64,000 nucleotides of DNA from JACKCR01 sp041390305 (GTDB lineage Bacteria > Eisenbacteria > RBG-16-71-46 > CAIMUX01), in assembly GCA_041390305.1 (NCBI GenBank), contig JAWKQE010000002.1:269519-333518 (forward strand). The letters are read 5' to 3'. This document shows, piece after piece, positions 19,431 to 27,840 of this stretch (positions are counted from its first letter, which is position 1; every line of letters begins with the position of its first letter). The notes below the pieces were generated by a model, which saw nothing but the letters and a program-made list of their open reading frames with translations, had not been told where the DNA came from and made no database searches. Position numbers and translations under genes: made by a program.

Positions 19431-20651
19431 ATGAGACATCGTTTCCCTTCACCCCTGTGGGTTCCGGCGCTCGTCGTCACGTTGCTGCTCGGTTTCGGCT
19501 TCGCGTGGTTCGGACGCGAGGACTCCCGAGCCGACGGGGCTCGCCTCACCGAAGACGTCGCGATCACGTTCGAGATCCACGTGCCCGACTCCACTCCGGA
19601 CGAAGCCGAGATCTGGATCTCCGGAGACCGTGCCGAACTCGGCTCCTGGAACGGTCGGGGCGTCCGGGCTGAACACGGCGCTGACGGTCTCTACCGCGCG
19701 GTCGTGACGTTCACGAAGGGCACCGTCTTCCAGTTCAAGGTGACGCGCGGCGGCTGGGACACGGTGGAGAAGGGGCCGTCCGGCGAGGAGATTGCGAACC
19801 GTGCGTTTCGCGTCGACGGTCCGGACGAACTCTGTGCCGTCACCGTCGCGAACTGGCGCGATCAGGGAACCGAACCGAAGCTGCCCTCCACGATCACGGG
19901 GGACGTCCGCCCGCACGAGTCGTTCCCGAGCGCGTTCGTCGAGCCGCGTGACGTCCTCGTGCTACTGCCTCCCGGCTACGACGTGACCTCATCCCGGTAT
20001 TCCGTCCTCTACATGCACGACGGACAGAACCTGTTCGACCGCGCGACGAGCTTCCTCGGCATCGAGTGGGGAGTCGACGAGACGGTGGGGCAGCTGTTGC
20101 AGGCCGGGCGACTCGACTCGATCATCGTCGTCGGCATCGACAACTCCGGAACGGGGCGGATCTTCGACTACACGCCCGTACCCGATGCGAGTCTCTCCGG
20201 TGGCGGGGCGGATGCCTACGAGCGGTTCCTCCTGGACGAGTTGAAGCCGTTCGTCGATCGGGAGTACAGAACCCTTCCGGACCGGGAGCACACGGGCCTC
20301 GCCGGCTCGTCGCTCGGTGGTCTCGTCTCGCTCTACATCGGCCTCGAGAATCCGGAGACGTTCTCGCGCGTTGGTGTGGTTTCACCCTCGGTCTGGTGGG
20401 CCGACCGATTCATCCTTCGGGAGGTCGCGGAGAAGGGGAAGCTGGACCTTCGGATCTGGCTCGACATGGGGTCCGCGGAGTCTCCCGGCGCGATCGGCGA
20501 AGCTCGAGCGCTGCGCGACGCCCTCGTCGAGGAAGGTTGGTCGCCCGAGGACGACCTTCACTACCTCGAGGTTCGGGGTGCGCCGCACAACGAGTCGGCC
20601 TGGGCGGACCGCGTCGACGAGATGCTCGAGTACCTGTTTCCGCCGGAATGA
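19431..20651 (+). CDS. Secreted CBM20-linked esterase (esterase D/Fes-like alpha/beta hydrolase)
   Basis: 406 residues from ATG 19431. An N-terminal membrane or signal segment (VPALVVTLLLGFGFAWF) is followed by a CBM20-like starch-binding domain (VTFEIHVP, IWISGDRAELGSWNG, FKVTRGGWDTVEKG). An esterase D/enterochelin-esterase type domain comes next: VLVLLPPGYD, MHDGQNLFD, nucleophile elbow GLAGSSLGG (Ser), and a late His in GAPHNESAW. Members of this family hydrolyse varied esters. The starch-binding module and the pullulanase neighbour suggest action on acylated or phosphorylated glucan, or merely tethering to starch; the substrate is inference. It is divergent from pullulanase with ~115 bp between starts. 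Confidence 0.82.
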   Translation: MRHRFPSPLWVPALVVTLLLGFGFAWFGREDSRADGARLTEDVAITFEIHVPDSTPDEAEIWISGDRAELGSWNGRGVRAEHGADGLYRAVVTFTKGTVFQFKVTRGGWDTVEKGPSGEEIANRAFRVDGPDELCAVTVANWRDQGTEPKLPSTITGDVRPHESFPSAFVEPRDVLVLLPPGYDVTSSRYSVLYMHDGQNLFDRATSFLGIEWGVDETVGQLLQAGRLDSIIVVGIDNSGTGRIFDYTPVPDASLSGGGADAYERFLLDELKPFVDREYRTLPDREHTGLAGSSLGGLVSLYIGLENPETFSRVGVVSPSVWWADRFILREVAEKGKLDLRIWLDMGSAESPGAIGEARALRDALVEEGWSPEDDLHYLEVRGAPHNESAWADRVDEMLEYLFPPE

Positions 20652-20758
20652 GCCCTGGGGATGAGGCCGAGAGGTGCGTTCGACGCGCGTGTGCCCTTCG
20701 CGGCCGACCTCAGCGAGGTTGCCGAGGTCGACGAGATCTCTCTCCTGCGCGATCCCTG

Positions 20759-21703
20759 CTAGTTCCAGTCCGAGGGCGGCACGTTGATCCCCTGGAACTC
20801 GAACCGCACGTAGTTCACGTGCAGGTCGGCGCCGCAGAAGCCCTGCTGGTCCGTTCCGATCCGGATCTCACGGGTGCCGGGCGTGATGGCGTAGGTTCTG
20901 CGGAAGGTGCGGCAGCCACTCTGGTCCTCCGTGCGGTGTTCGGTGCCGTCGATCTCGACCAGGACCTGCACGCAGTCGCTTTCTGCTTCCATTCCCATGA
21001 TCACTTCCACGGCGCTGACGCCGTTCGGAACGTGGAACGTGTAGCCGACGGTGCTCTCGGCGATCGCGTTCCCGTTGAAGATCCACCCGCTCGAGTTGCA
21101 CTCGAACCAGTTGGGACTGGAGCCGTGGGAGCGGCCGGTGCCGTAGCCGACGGTGACCCCGCTGTCGGCGAACGGCTTGTAGTTCGTCGTGACCGTGCCT
21201 TCGCTGAGGGCGGTTGGACTGAACCTGTAGTACGGCACGCCCGAACCGAAACCGCTGCACGGAAGGTCGCTCGCGCCCGCGCCGACCTCGACCGTGGCCG
21301 TGGACGAGACGCCGCCGGCCGTGGGCGCAAACCTTATGAGCACCGTCTGTGACTCTCCCGGAGCGAGCGAGTAGTCCCCGCCACCGGAGCTGATGGAGAA
21401 GACGGCATCCGACTCCGCGCCGAGGCGGACCGACCCTGAAACCTGGCCGGAGTTGGCGGCGTCCGCCGTGATGCGGAACGACCCGGTGGTCGCGGAGCCC
21501 GCGGTGACCGAGCCGAAGCTCAGCGAGGTTTCGGAGACCGTGACGGTTCCGGCCGGTTCCGGGGCGGTCGCGGAATCCCGCCCGCAGGCGGAGAGGAGGG
21601 CGGTGAAGGCGAGGCTCACCAGGATGAGGGTCGAGCGTCCCGAGATACGCAGCCCCCGGGCGGCACGATCTGTGTGGTAGTTCAATGCGTTGCGGCGGTT
21701 CAT
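20759..21703 (-). CDS. Lipoprotein with choice-of-anchor D-like Ig domain
   Basis: 314 residues. A long basic N-terminus leads to a hydrophobic stretch and lipobox (FTALLSACGRD), so it should be lipidated at Cys. Residues ~50-140 form an abnormal-spindle-like/choice-of-anchor D immunoglobulin repeat (LSFGSVTAGSATTGSFRIT ... LAPGESQTVLIRFAPTAGG). The C-terminal ~150 residues are a cysteine-containing beta-rich domain resembling malectin/NPCBM-type carbohydrate-binding folds (WIFNGNAIAESTVGYTFHVP, GTDQQGFCGADLHVNYVRFE). The resemblance is weak. A surface-exposed binding lipoprotein next to alpha-glucan enzymes is the best reading. Confidence 0.75.
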   Translation of the reverse strand: MNRRNALNYHTDRAARGLRISGRSTLILVSLAFTALLSACGRDSATAPEPAGTVTVSETSLSFGSVTAGSATTGSFRITADAANSGQVSGSVRLGAESDAVFSISSGGGDYSLAPGESQTVLIRFAPTAGGVSSTATVEVGAGASDLPCSGFGSGVPYYRFSPTALSEGTVTTNYKPFADSGVTVGYGTGRSHGSSPNWFECNSSGWIFNGNAIAESTVGYTFHVPNGVSAVEVIMGMEAESDCVQVLVEIDGTEHRTEDQSGCRTFRRTYAITPGTREIRIGTDQQGFCGADLHVNYVRFEFQGINVPPSDWN

Positions 21704-21815
21704 GATACGGATTCCTTTGGCTGGGGTGGTGTTGCGCGTCCGGCGCTCGTTTCGTCGGCCGACGTCCGCGGCCGTCTTCTATATGAGAGGAACGTGGGGT
21801 GACGTCCCGACACGC

Positions 21816-21848
21816 AAAGAAAACGGGAGAATCTGTTCGATCCTCCCG
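21816..21848 (-). terminator. Intrinsic terminator of the CBM48-rich GH13 gene
   Basis: On the minus strand CGGGAGGATC and its partner GATTCTCCCG enclose a GAACA loop with one mismatch in the stem. TTTTCTTT follows at once. It lies ~120 nt past the stop of the GH13 gene at 21969, in the right orientation, and before the lipoprotein gene. This is the clearest rho-independent terminator in the window. Confidence 0.8.
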
Positions 21849-21968
21849 ATTCGAGATGATGGTGTCCGGCAGACCGCTACGGGTTCACCGGTTCACCGGC
21901 CTTGTGGCGAGCGGGGTGCGGGCCGACCGGGGCGCCGACCTGGCGCTCGAGTCGACTGACGCCCCAGT

Positions 21969-24900
21969 CTACTTCGAGACCCGGTAGATCCCGCCCGAGT
22001 ACGCCCCCAGGCTCAGCGAGCCGGACGACGCGAGCGTTGCGCCCGCCGCGCCTCCGTCGCCGAACAGCACGGTCGCGCTCTTGCCGTCCAGAACCCGTTC
22101 TGCCGGGAGTTCGACGGCCGACGGCGAGTTGTTGATCACGACGATCACCGTCTCGTCCGCGGCTTCGCGGGCGTACGCGTAGAGCGGTCCTTCCGCGACG
22201 ATCGTCCGGAACGAGCCGCGACGAAGCGCTTCGGAGCCGTTTCGGATCGCGGTCAGCTTCTGGAACCACTCGAGCGTCTGCTTCCGCTCCGGTTCGTCCG
22301 CCTTCTTCCAGGGCAGAGGACGACGGCAGTCCGGATCGGCGCCGCCTTCCATGGCGATCTCGTTGCCGTAGTAGATGTGCGGTGCGCCGACGTAGGTCAT
22401 CTGGAAGAGCGTGGCGAGTCGGAGCTTCCTCGCATCTCCACCGGCCTGGGTCCGGAACCGGACGGTGTCGTGGGAGTCGAGGAGGTTCATCATCGCCTGC
22501 TGCGCCTGCGGCGGATAGACGAACCGGCCCGGAGCCAGTTCGCGATCGAACTGCGCGGCAGAGCCGTTGCCCTGGGCGATCCACTTCGTCACCGGATCAC
22601 GGAAGTAGCGATAGTTCATCGTCGCGTCGAACATGCCGGGGCCGATGGTGGTGGAGGCATCGCCCCAGAGTTCGGCGATGATGTAGGCGTCCGGCTTCGT
22701 CTTCTTCACGTCCTCCGCGAAGAGCTTCCAGAACCAGAGCGGCACCTCGTTCGGTACGTCGAGCCGGAGCCCGTCGACGTCGAGTTCGGTGAGCCAGAAG
22801 CGCGTCGAATCGAGGAGGTAGTCGACCACGGCCTGGTTCGGCTCGGCGTCCTCGATGTTCGTGATGCCGTTCTCGACCGTCTTCTTGTTCTCGAGGTCGA
22901 AGTTGACGTCGGGAAGATCCCCGAAGCCCCACCAGCACTCGTAGTAGTCCTCGGCCTTGAAGTCACCGGACTCGGGGAGCGGCCACTTCTTCCACTCGTA
23001 CCAGTCCCAGTGCTCCGCCTTCGGCCCGTGGTCGACGCAGTCCTTGAAGGCCCAGTGCGCGTTCCCGGTGTGGTTGAAGACGGTGTCGATGATGACGCGG
23101 ATCCCGAGCGCATGGGCCTCGTCGACGAACTTCCGGAACTCCTCGTTCGTCCCGAGCTTGGGGTCGATGTTCTCGTAGCTCGCGGCGTCGTAGCGGTGGT
23201 TGGACTTCGCTTCGAATACCGGGTTGAAGTAGATGATCGAGATGCCGAGGTCCTTCAGGTACCCGAGCTTCTGGCGGACGCCCTCGATGTCGCCGCCATA
23301 GAACGAGAAGTAGTCCGGACGGCCGTCGCTCCGGTACGGGCTCGTCTTGAGTCCGTCGATGTCGTACCAGTCCTTGACGAAGTGGTAGTACTCGCCGTTG
23401 AACTTCCCGACGCGCGGAAGCCGCGTCTTTCCCTCGTAGTACCACTGGTCGAACTTCGGATCGTTCGACTTGTCGGCGTTGAGGAAGCGGTCCGGGAAGA
23501 TCTGGTAGAAGACTCCGTCGCGCACCCAGGCCGGCGTCTCGAAACGGGGAGCGGTGGCCGGGTCGAACGCGAAGTAGTGGAATCCCGCGGGAGCGGACTG
23601 GGCGAGGGCGTCGGCCGTCGTTCCGTCGGCTCCGCCTGTGCCAACGGCGCCGGTCGATCCCGCTGACTCCTCGAACCCCTGGGCGCCGAGCCAGAGGATG
23701 GTGCCGCCATCCTCGTAGACGATCCCGTACTCGACCGGGCCGAGCGGCGCGGCGGACTCGACGTTCGCCTCGAGGTGGTCCATGGAGACGTCGTCGGAGA
23801 ACTTCGAGAACGGGACAGCCTGCCAGGAGCCGCCGTTCGTCCGCCAGACCAGCGTGACGCCGTCCACGTCGTCCTTGTAGGCCTTGGCCCGGATCGCGAC
23901 GAGCCGGTCCGAGAGGATGTTCCGTTCGGCGAGGGAACCGGAGTGCGTGATCCCGTCCGTGAAGATCTCGCCGTCGCCCACCTTCAGGTCGACCGCGGCG
24001 AGCCGGGCATCGACGCGGATGACCGAGTTCTTCCCGCCGAATCCGTCGTCCACGAAGCTCTCTGCATTCATGTCCGTGGTCCAGTTGCCATCGACGACGA
24101 ACTTGTATGGGTACTCGCCACCCGGAAGGATGAGCGTGACTTCGTAGGTGCCGTCCCCGTCGGCGTCCGTCATCGGGGTGGCGGCCGTCGACCAGTCGTT
24201 GAAGGATCCGGCGAGCACGATGGTGCCGGGCTTGCCGGCCGGCTTGTGCCGGAACGTGACGTTGAAGATGCCTTCCGCTTCGAACGGGCGCGCGGCATCA
24301 CCGACGTAGACGAGCGAGTTCTGTCCGCCGAAGCCGTCGTCGACGAAGTCCTCGGCGTTCTCGTCGGTCATCCAGTTCCCCTGGACGACGAACTTGTAGG
24401 CGTACTTTCCGGGGGCGAGGGAGAGGGTGATCTCGAAGACACCGTCCCCATCGGGATCGGTCATCCGGTCGCTGTCGGCGGACCAGTTGTTGAAGTCGCC
24501 CGCGATGAAGACGTCGCGGTCACCCGAGATGACGGGCTGATAGCGGAAGGTGATGTCGACCGGAGCTCCGCCGGCGCTCCCTGCCGTTGCGCCGCCCGTC
24601 GCTCCTGCGGTACCCGCTGTGTTTGCCGCTCCAGCACCGCCCACCGCGGCACCGCTCGGTCCGCCGACGATCGCCCCGTCCTGGCTGATCTCGAGCACCG
24701 AGTTCTTTCCACCGAAGCCGTCGTCGACGAAGGATGCCGCCGCGGCGTCTTCCTTCCAGTTTCCATCGATGACGAACTTGTATTGGTAGGTACCGGGGGA
24801 GAGGGGGAGGCTGGTGGTCCAGACTCCATCGTGATCCTCATCGGACATGCGCTGTGAGTCGGCCGACCACGAGTTGAAGGATCCGGCGAGGAAGACGTCC

Positions 24901-25490
24901 TTCGCGCCGGGAGCGGCGACCTGGAAGAGCACTCCGCTCGCGCCGGTGCGGGGAGCGGTCGAGTTGCCTCCAGCCGTTCCTCCGATCGTCGCCGTGCCGG
25001 TGCCGCCGGGAGTCACGGCAGCTGCCGCGGCATTCGCCTGTCCGCCGCCCGCCCCCGCCGGAGGCTCGATCCCGACGTAGACGACCGAGTTCTTCCCGCC
25101 GAAGCCGTCGTCGTTGAAATCGACGGCTGCTTCGTCGGTGATCCAGTTGCCGTCGGCCACGAACTTGTACTCGTACCGTCCGTCGGCCAGGTCGAGGCTG
25201 ACGGTGTAGACGCCGTCCCCGTCCGGGTCCGTGAGGAGTTCGCCACTCGCGTTCCAGTTGTTGAACGAGCCGGCGAGATGGATCTGGCCGGGCTTGTTCG
25301 CTGGTTGGTAGCGGAACTCGACGACGGTGGCGAGGGATGCGCCGGCGAGGCCGCAGACGGTGAGGAAGGCGACCATCGTTCCCAGGCTCCACGCCCGAAG
25401 ACGAGGACCACCGCGCCCGATTCCCTCGCCAGGCTTCGAAGCGAAGCGCGCGAGATCCAGTCCCAACCGACCCGAGAATCCCAGCTTCAT
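21969..25490 (-). CDS. Secreted GH13 neopullulanase/cyclomaltodextrinase-like amylase with four tandem CBM48-like modules
   Basis: 1,173 residues from ATG 25490, preceded by a GGGAG-type site. An N-terminal signal segment (LGTMVAFLTVCGLAGASLA) is followed by four glycogen-binding-like modules at roughly 50-160, 185-275, 310-400 and 410-500. Each has FNNW/FNSW/FNDW, a YKFVVDGNW-type strand and ends in a variant of DDGFGGKNSV. Ala/Gly/Thr linkers separate the first three. A linking beta domain and the GH13 barrel follow: FQIFPDRF-like entry, region I DTVFNHTG, nucleophile D in GLRLDVPNEV (~910), E in IIAELWG (~937), D in LDSHDTVRF (~1005). Close relatives degrade cyclodextrins, pullulan and maltodextrins. 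Four AMPK-type modules are unusual and suggest tight glycan anchoring. Confidence 0.9.
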   Translation of the reverse strand: MKLGFSGRLGLDLARFASKPGEGIGRGGPRLRAWSLGTMVAFLTVCGLAGASLATVVEFRYQPANKPGQIHLAGSFNNWNASGELLTDPDGDGVYTVSLDLADGRYEYKFVADGNWITDEAAVDFNDDGFGGKNSVVYVGIEPPAGAGGGQANAAAAAVTPGGTGTATIGGTAGGNSTAPRTGASGVLFQVAAPGAKDVFLAGSFNSWSADSQRMSDEDHDGVWTTSLPLSPGTYQYKFVIDGNWKEDAAAASFVDDGFGGKNSVLEISQDGAIVGGPSGAAVGGAGAANTAGTAGATGGATAGSAGGAPVDITFRYQPVISGDRDVFIAGDFNNWSADSDRMTDPDGDGVFEITLSLAPGKYAYKFVVQGNWMTDENAEDFVDDGFGGQNSLVYVGDAARPFEAEGIFNVTFRHKPAGKPGTIVLAGSFNDWSTAATPMTDADGDGTYEVTLILPGGEYPYKFVVDGNWTTDMNAESFVDDGFGGKNSVIRVDARLAAVDLKVGDGEIFTDGITHSGSLAERNILSDRLVAIRAKAYKDDVDGVTLVWRTNGGSWQAVPFSKFSDDVSMDHLEANVESAAPLGPVEYGIVYEDGGTILWLGAQGFEESAGSTGAVGTGGADGTTADALAQSAPAGFHYFAFDPATAPRFETPAWVRDGVFYQIFPDRFLNADKSNDPKFDQWYYEGKTRLPRVGKFNGEYYHFVKDWYDIDGLKTSPYRSDGRPDYFSFYGGDIEGVRQKLGYLKDLGISIIYFNPVFEAKSNHRYDAASYENIDPKLGTNEEFRKFVDEAHALGIRVIIDTVFNHTGNAHWAFKDCVDHGPKAEHWDWYEWKKWPLPESGDFKAEDYYECWWGFGDLPDVNFDLENKKTVENGITNIEDAEPNQAVVDYLLDSTRFWLTELDVDGLRLDVPNEVPLWFWKLFAEDVKKTKPDAYIIAELWGDASTTIGPGMFDATMNYRYFRDPVTKWIAQGNGSAAQFDRELAPGRFVYPPQAQQAMMNLLDSHDTVRFRTQAGGDARKLRLATLFQMTYVGAPHIYYGNEIAMEGGADPDCRRPLPWKKADEPERKQTLEWFQKLTAIRNGSEALRRGSFRTIVAEGPLYAYAREAADETVIVVINNSPSAVELPAERVLDGKSATVLFGDGGAAGATLASSGSLSLGAYSGGIYRVSK

Positions 25491-25534
25491 GGCCCATCTC
25501 CCTTCCGGCGGCAAAACCTCAGCGAATTCTCGCA

Positions 25535-25560
25535 GCATACCCTATACTACCGCCTCGGTG
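25535..25560. promoter_or_regulatory. AT-rich divergent promoter region
   Basis: The 170 bp between the divergent GH13 gene and the envelope operon contains an AT-rich patch with TATACT at 25543-25548 and, on the other strand, GTATAGGGTATGCT. Either could serve as a -10 element. No matching -35 hexamer is clear. Location is the main evidence. Confidence 0.3.
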
Positions 25561-25660
25561 TCCGGGAGCGATTCCCGGTGCCGTGGGCCCCGTCCGCAAA
25601 GGAGCGTCACCGGACGCGATGCTGACCAGACCGACCAGCCGATGTCGTCGCGGGGAGCCC

Positions 25661-26944
25661 ATGCGGTCCCTCACCTGTCTTCTTCCCGCCGACTCTCGCT
25701 CGCGCACGATCGGAGTGCTCGCGACATCGACGATCCTGCTGGCTCTGGGTTTCGCGGCCAGACCTTGCCACGCGACCACGGCAACTTCCCTGGTGGATCG
25801 GATCGTGATCGACGGCAGCTCCGCGGACTTCGAGGAGGGCGAGGCGATCTTCGGAGTGACGGCCGATGGCCAGAGCGAAGAACCCACGAACGATTCGGTG
25901 TGGGGGCCGAACAACGACATCAATCAGATCAAGATCACTTGGGATGCCCAGAACCTCTACGTAGCTTGCGATGGCTATATCTGGGACAACAACATGATCC
26001 TCCTCATGGACCTGACGGGAACGGGTGGCCCCGAGTTCGCGTCCGACGGGGAGGGGCTGACGGCGATGACGGAGCTCAACTCCTGGCGCCGCAACTTCGC
26101 GTTCTCGCAGGACTTCACTCCCGACCTGTTTCTCGCGACGTGGGACGGCAACTCTGCTCCCCAGATCTGGACGTTCATCCCGGACCAGGTCAATCAGGTC
26201 CAGCAAGCGCTTGCAGGGACGTTCCAGGGCGTGGCGACCTTCCTCCAGAACTCGCCCGATCGGGCCATGGAAGCTGCGATTCCGTGGAACCTGCTGTTCG
26301 GTGGCCGCTCCCAGGAGGTCCAGGATCCCGACTCCGGAGTCGACACCTGGCAGATCCCGGCGGACATGCGCTATCTCCGGTTCGCCGCGGTGGTGACGGC
26401 AGGCCCCGACGGCACGGGAGGCCCTGATTCGGCCCCCGACAATCTGACCGGCCATCAGCAGGACAGCTCCGTCCTCGTCGCGATCGACAACTTCGCGATC
26501 CTACCGATCGACGAGGACGAGGATGGCATCGCCGACTTCGGCATCGAGCCGCACGACCGAGTCGACTACAAGCTCCGCCCGCCGTTCCAGGGGATCCGGT
26601 TCGAGGTCGCTTCGGTGACGCTCGACCGGAAGATCGTGTCGCCCGAGGAGGGACGATCACTTGCCTTTCGTCCTCGCCTCACTCCGGAGCTCGATCCTGA
26701 GGACCACGTCCGGACCATCGTTCTGACGGCGAGGATCTATGACAGCCTCGGCCGTATCGTACGAACCCTCTACACCGACGATCGGCGGTTCGCCGCCGAT
26801 CCGACGAACCCCGATCTCGATCAGTGGGATGGGTTCGACGAGAGCGGACGGATGGTCGAGGGAGGCATCTACGTGCTGAGCGTCGTGAGCGGTGAGTCTC
26901 CAGGACAGAGCCGGAGCAGCACTGTGTTCGGGGTCGTGCGATGA
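25661..26944 (+). CDS. Secreted protein with DOMON/CBM9-like domain and FlgD-like C-terminal domain
   Basis: 427 residues from ATG 25661; an in-frame ATG at 25619 is also possible. The chosen start gives a signal peptide (TIGVLATSTILLALGFAARP then CHA). The first domain (DRIVIDGSSADF, WGPNNDINQIKITWDAQNLY, WDNNMILLMD) looks like the family-9/DOMON-type beta-sandwich that binds sugars or cell-surface ligands. The C-terminal ~100 residues (RIYDSLGRIVRTLYTDDR, then WDGFDESGRMVEGGIYVLSV) are a FlgD-like Ig sorting domain. The stop overlaps the next start by 4 bp, placing it first in the envelope operon. Its partner glycan is not evident. Confidence 0.8.
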   Translation: MRSLTCLLPADSRSRTIGVLATSTILLALGFAARPCHATTATSLVDRIVIDGSSADFEEGEAIFGVTADGQSEEPTNDSVWGPNNDINQIKITWDAQNLYVACDGYIWDNNMILLMDLTGTGGPEFASDGEGLTAMTELNSWRRNFAFSQDFTPDLFLATWDGNSAPQIWTFIPDQVNQVQQALAGTFQGVATFLQNSPDRAMEAAIPWNLLFGGRSQEVQDPDSGVDTWQIPADMRYLRFAAVVTAGPDGTGGPDSAPDNLTGHQQDSSVLVAIDNFAILPIDEDEDGIADFGIEPHDRVDYKLRPPFQGIRFEVASVTLDRKIVSPEEGRSLAFRPRLTPELDPEDHVRTIVLTARIYDSLGRIVRTLYTDDRRFAADPTNPDLDQWDGFDESGRMVEGGIYVLSVVSGESPGQSRSSTVFGVVR

Positions 26945-27840
26945 GGTTCCGGCCCCGCGACTCGTGGACGAGCGGTCCGCGTGTGCTCCTCGGCCTGCTC
27001 GTGCTCTCGCTCCTACCCGGGACGTCCTCAGCGTACTTCGAACGGCTCCAGGCCAGTGCGCGGGCCACGTCCTTCGGTGGAGCGTACTCCGCCGTGGCCG
27101 ACGATGCGTCGGCTGCGTTCTACAACCCGGCCGCCATGGTGGCGATGAACCGGGCTGAGACCCTCGCGATGTATGCGAAGCCGTTCAACATCGACGGATA
27201 CCAGGCGTCCTACATAGGCGCCGCGATTCCGCGCGAAGGGATCTCTCTCGGTGCGTACTGGCATCGGACCGGAGTCGCGGACGTGATGAGCGAGAATCTG
27301 ATCGGCCTGTCCGCGGGTCGGGATCTCCTTCCGCCCGGTGGGAACATCGCTCTCGCGGTCGGGGGGACGCTCAAGATCGCCCAGGTCGGGTTCGCTCAGG
27401 ACGGAGACGCGGACTACGGATCCCAGACCAAGGCCACCGCGGATCTGTCCGCCCTCCTCAACGTGACCGAGAGGGTCGCGTTCTCCTACACAGTGCGGAA
27501 TCTCCTCGAGCCCGAGTTCGACTTCGTGTCGGGAAACGGTGGGACATCGCTGCTGCGCACGCACGACCTCGGGGTCTCCTATCGGTGGAACCCCGCGTCC
27601 ACCGTCGCCGCCACGGTCTCGCAGAACGCGTATCAGGAGTGGCGGATCCAGCTCGGTGGCGAGGTATGGTTCCAGGAGGTCTTTGCGGTCAGGTCCGGCT
27701 TTGTCGAGGGCGACTTCGCGGGCGGGGTCGGGCTCAAGGCGACGAGCTTCCTCGTCGACATCTCCTTCCTGACGAACGCGGCGCTCGGCGTCTCTTACGA
27801 GGTCGCGCTTCGAGTGCCGTTCGGAGACCAACGGTGGTAG
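26941..27840 (+). CDS. PorV/PorQ-like outer-membrane beta-barrel protein
   Basis: 299 residues, ATG overlapping the previous stop (ATGA). The signal peptide (LLGLLVLSLLPGTSSA) is followed by a characteristic start for PorV/UPF0164 proteins: ASARATSFGGAYSAVADDAS then AAFYNPAAM. Alternating amphipathic strands and the terminal aromatic residue (VPFGDQRW) fit a FadL-fold barrel. In Bacteroidota PorV is the outer-membrane shuttle of the type IX secretion system (established). Here the presence of many FlgD-like C-terminal signals nearby makes a comparable role possible, though it may equally be a transporter dedicated to this operon. Confidence 0.8.
   Translation: MRFRPRDSWTSGPRVLLGLLVLSLLPGTSSAYFERLQASARATSFGGAYSAVADDASAAFYNPAAMVAMNRAETLAMYAKPFNIDGYQASYIGAAIPREGISLGAYWHRTGVADVMSENLIGLSAGRDLLPPGGNIALAVGGTLKIAQVGFAQDGDADYGSQTKATADLSALLNVTERVAFSYTVRNLLEPEFDFVSGNGGTSLLRTHDLGVSYRWNPASTVAATVSQNAYQEWRIQLGGEVWFQEVFAVRSGFVEGDFAGGVGLKATSFLVDISFLTNAALGVSYEVALRVPFGDQRW

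Noticed and set aside
20661..20762. 33-codon plus-strand frame after the CBM20-esterase (PFAADLSEVAEVDEISLLRD)
   Set aside because: Composition is protein-like, but it is very short, lacks a ribosome-binding site and overlaps the stop of the opposing gene. It may be a remnant and is not strong enough to annotate.
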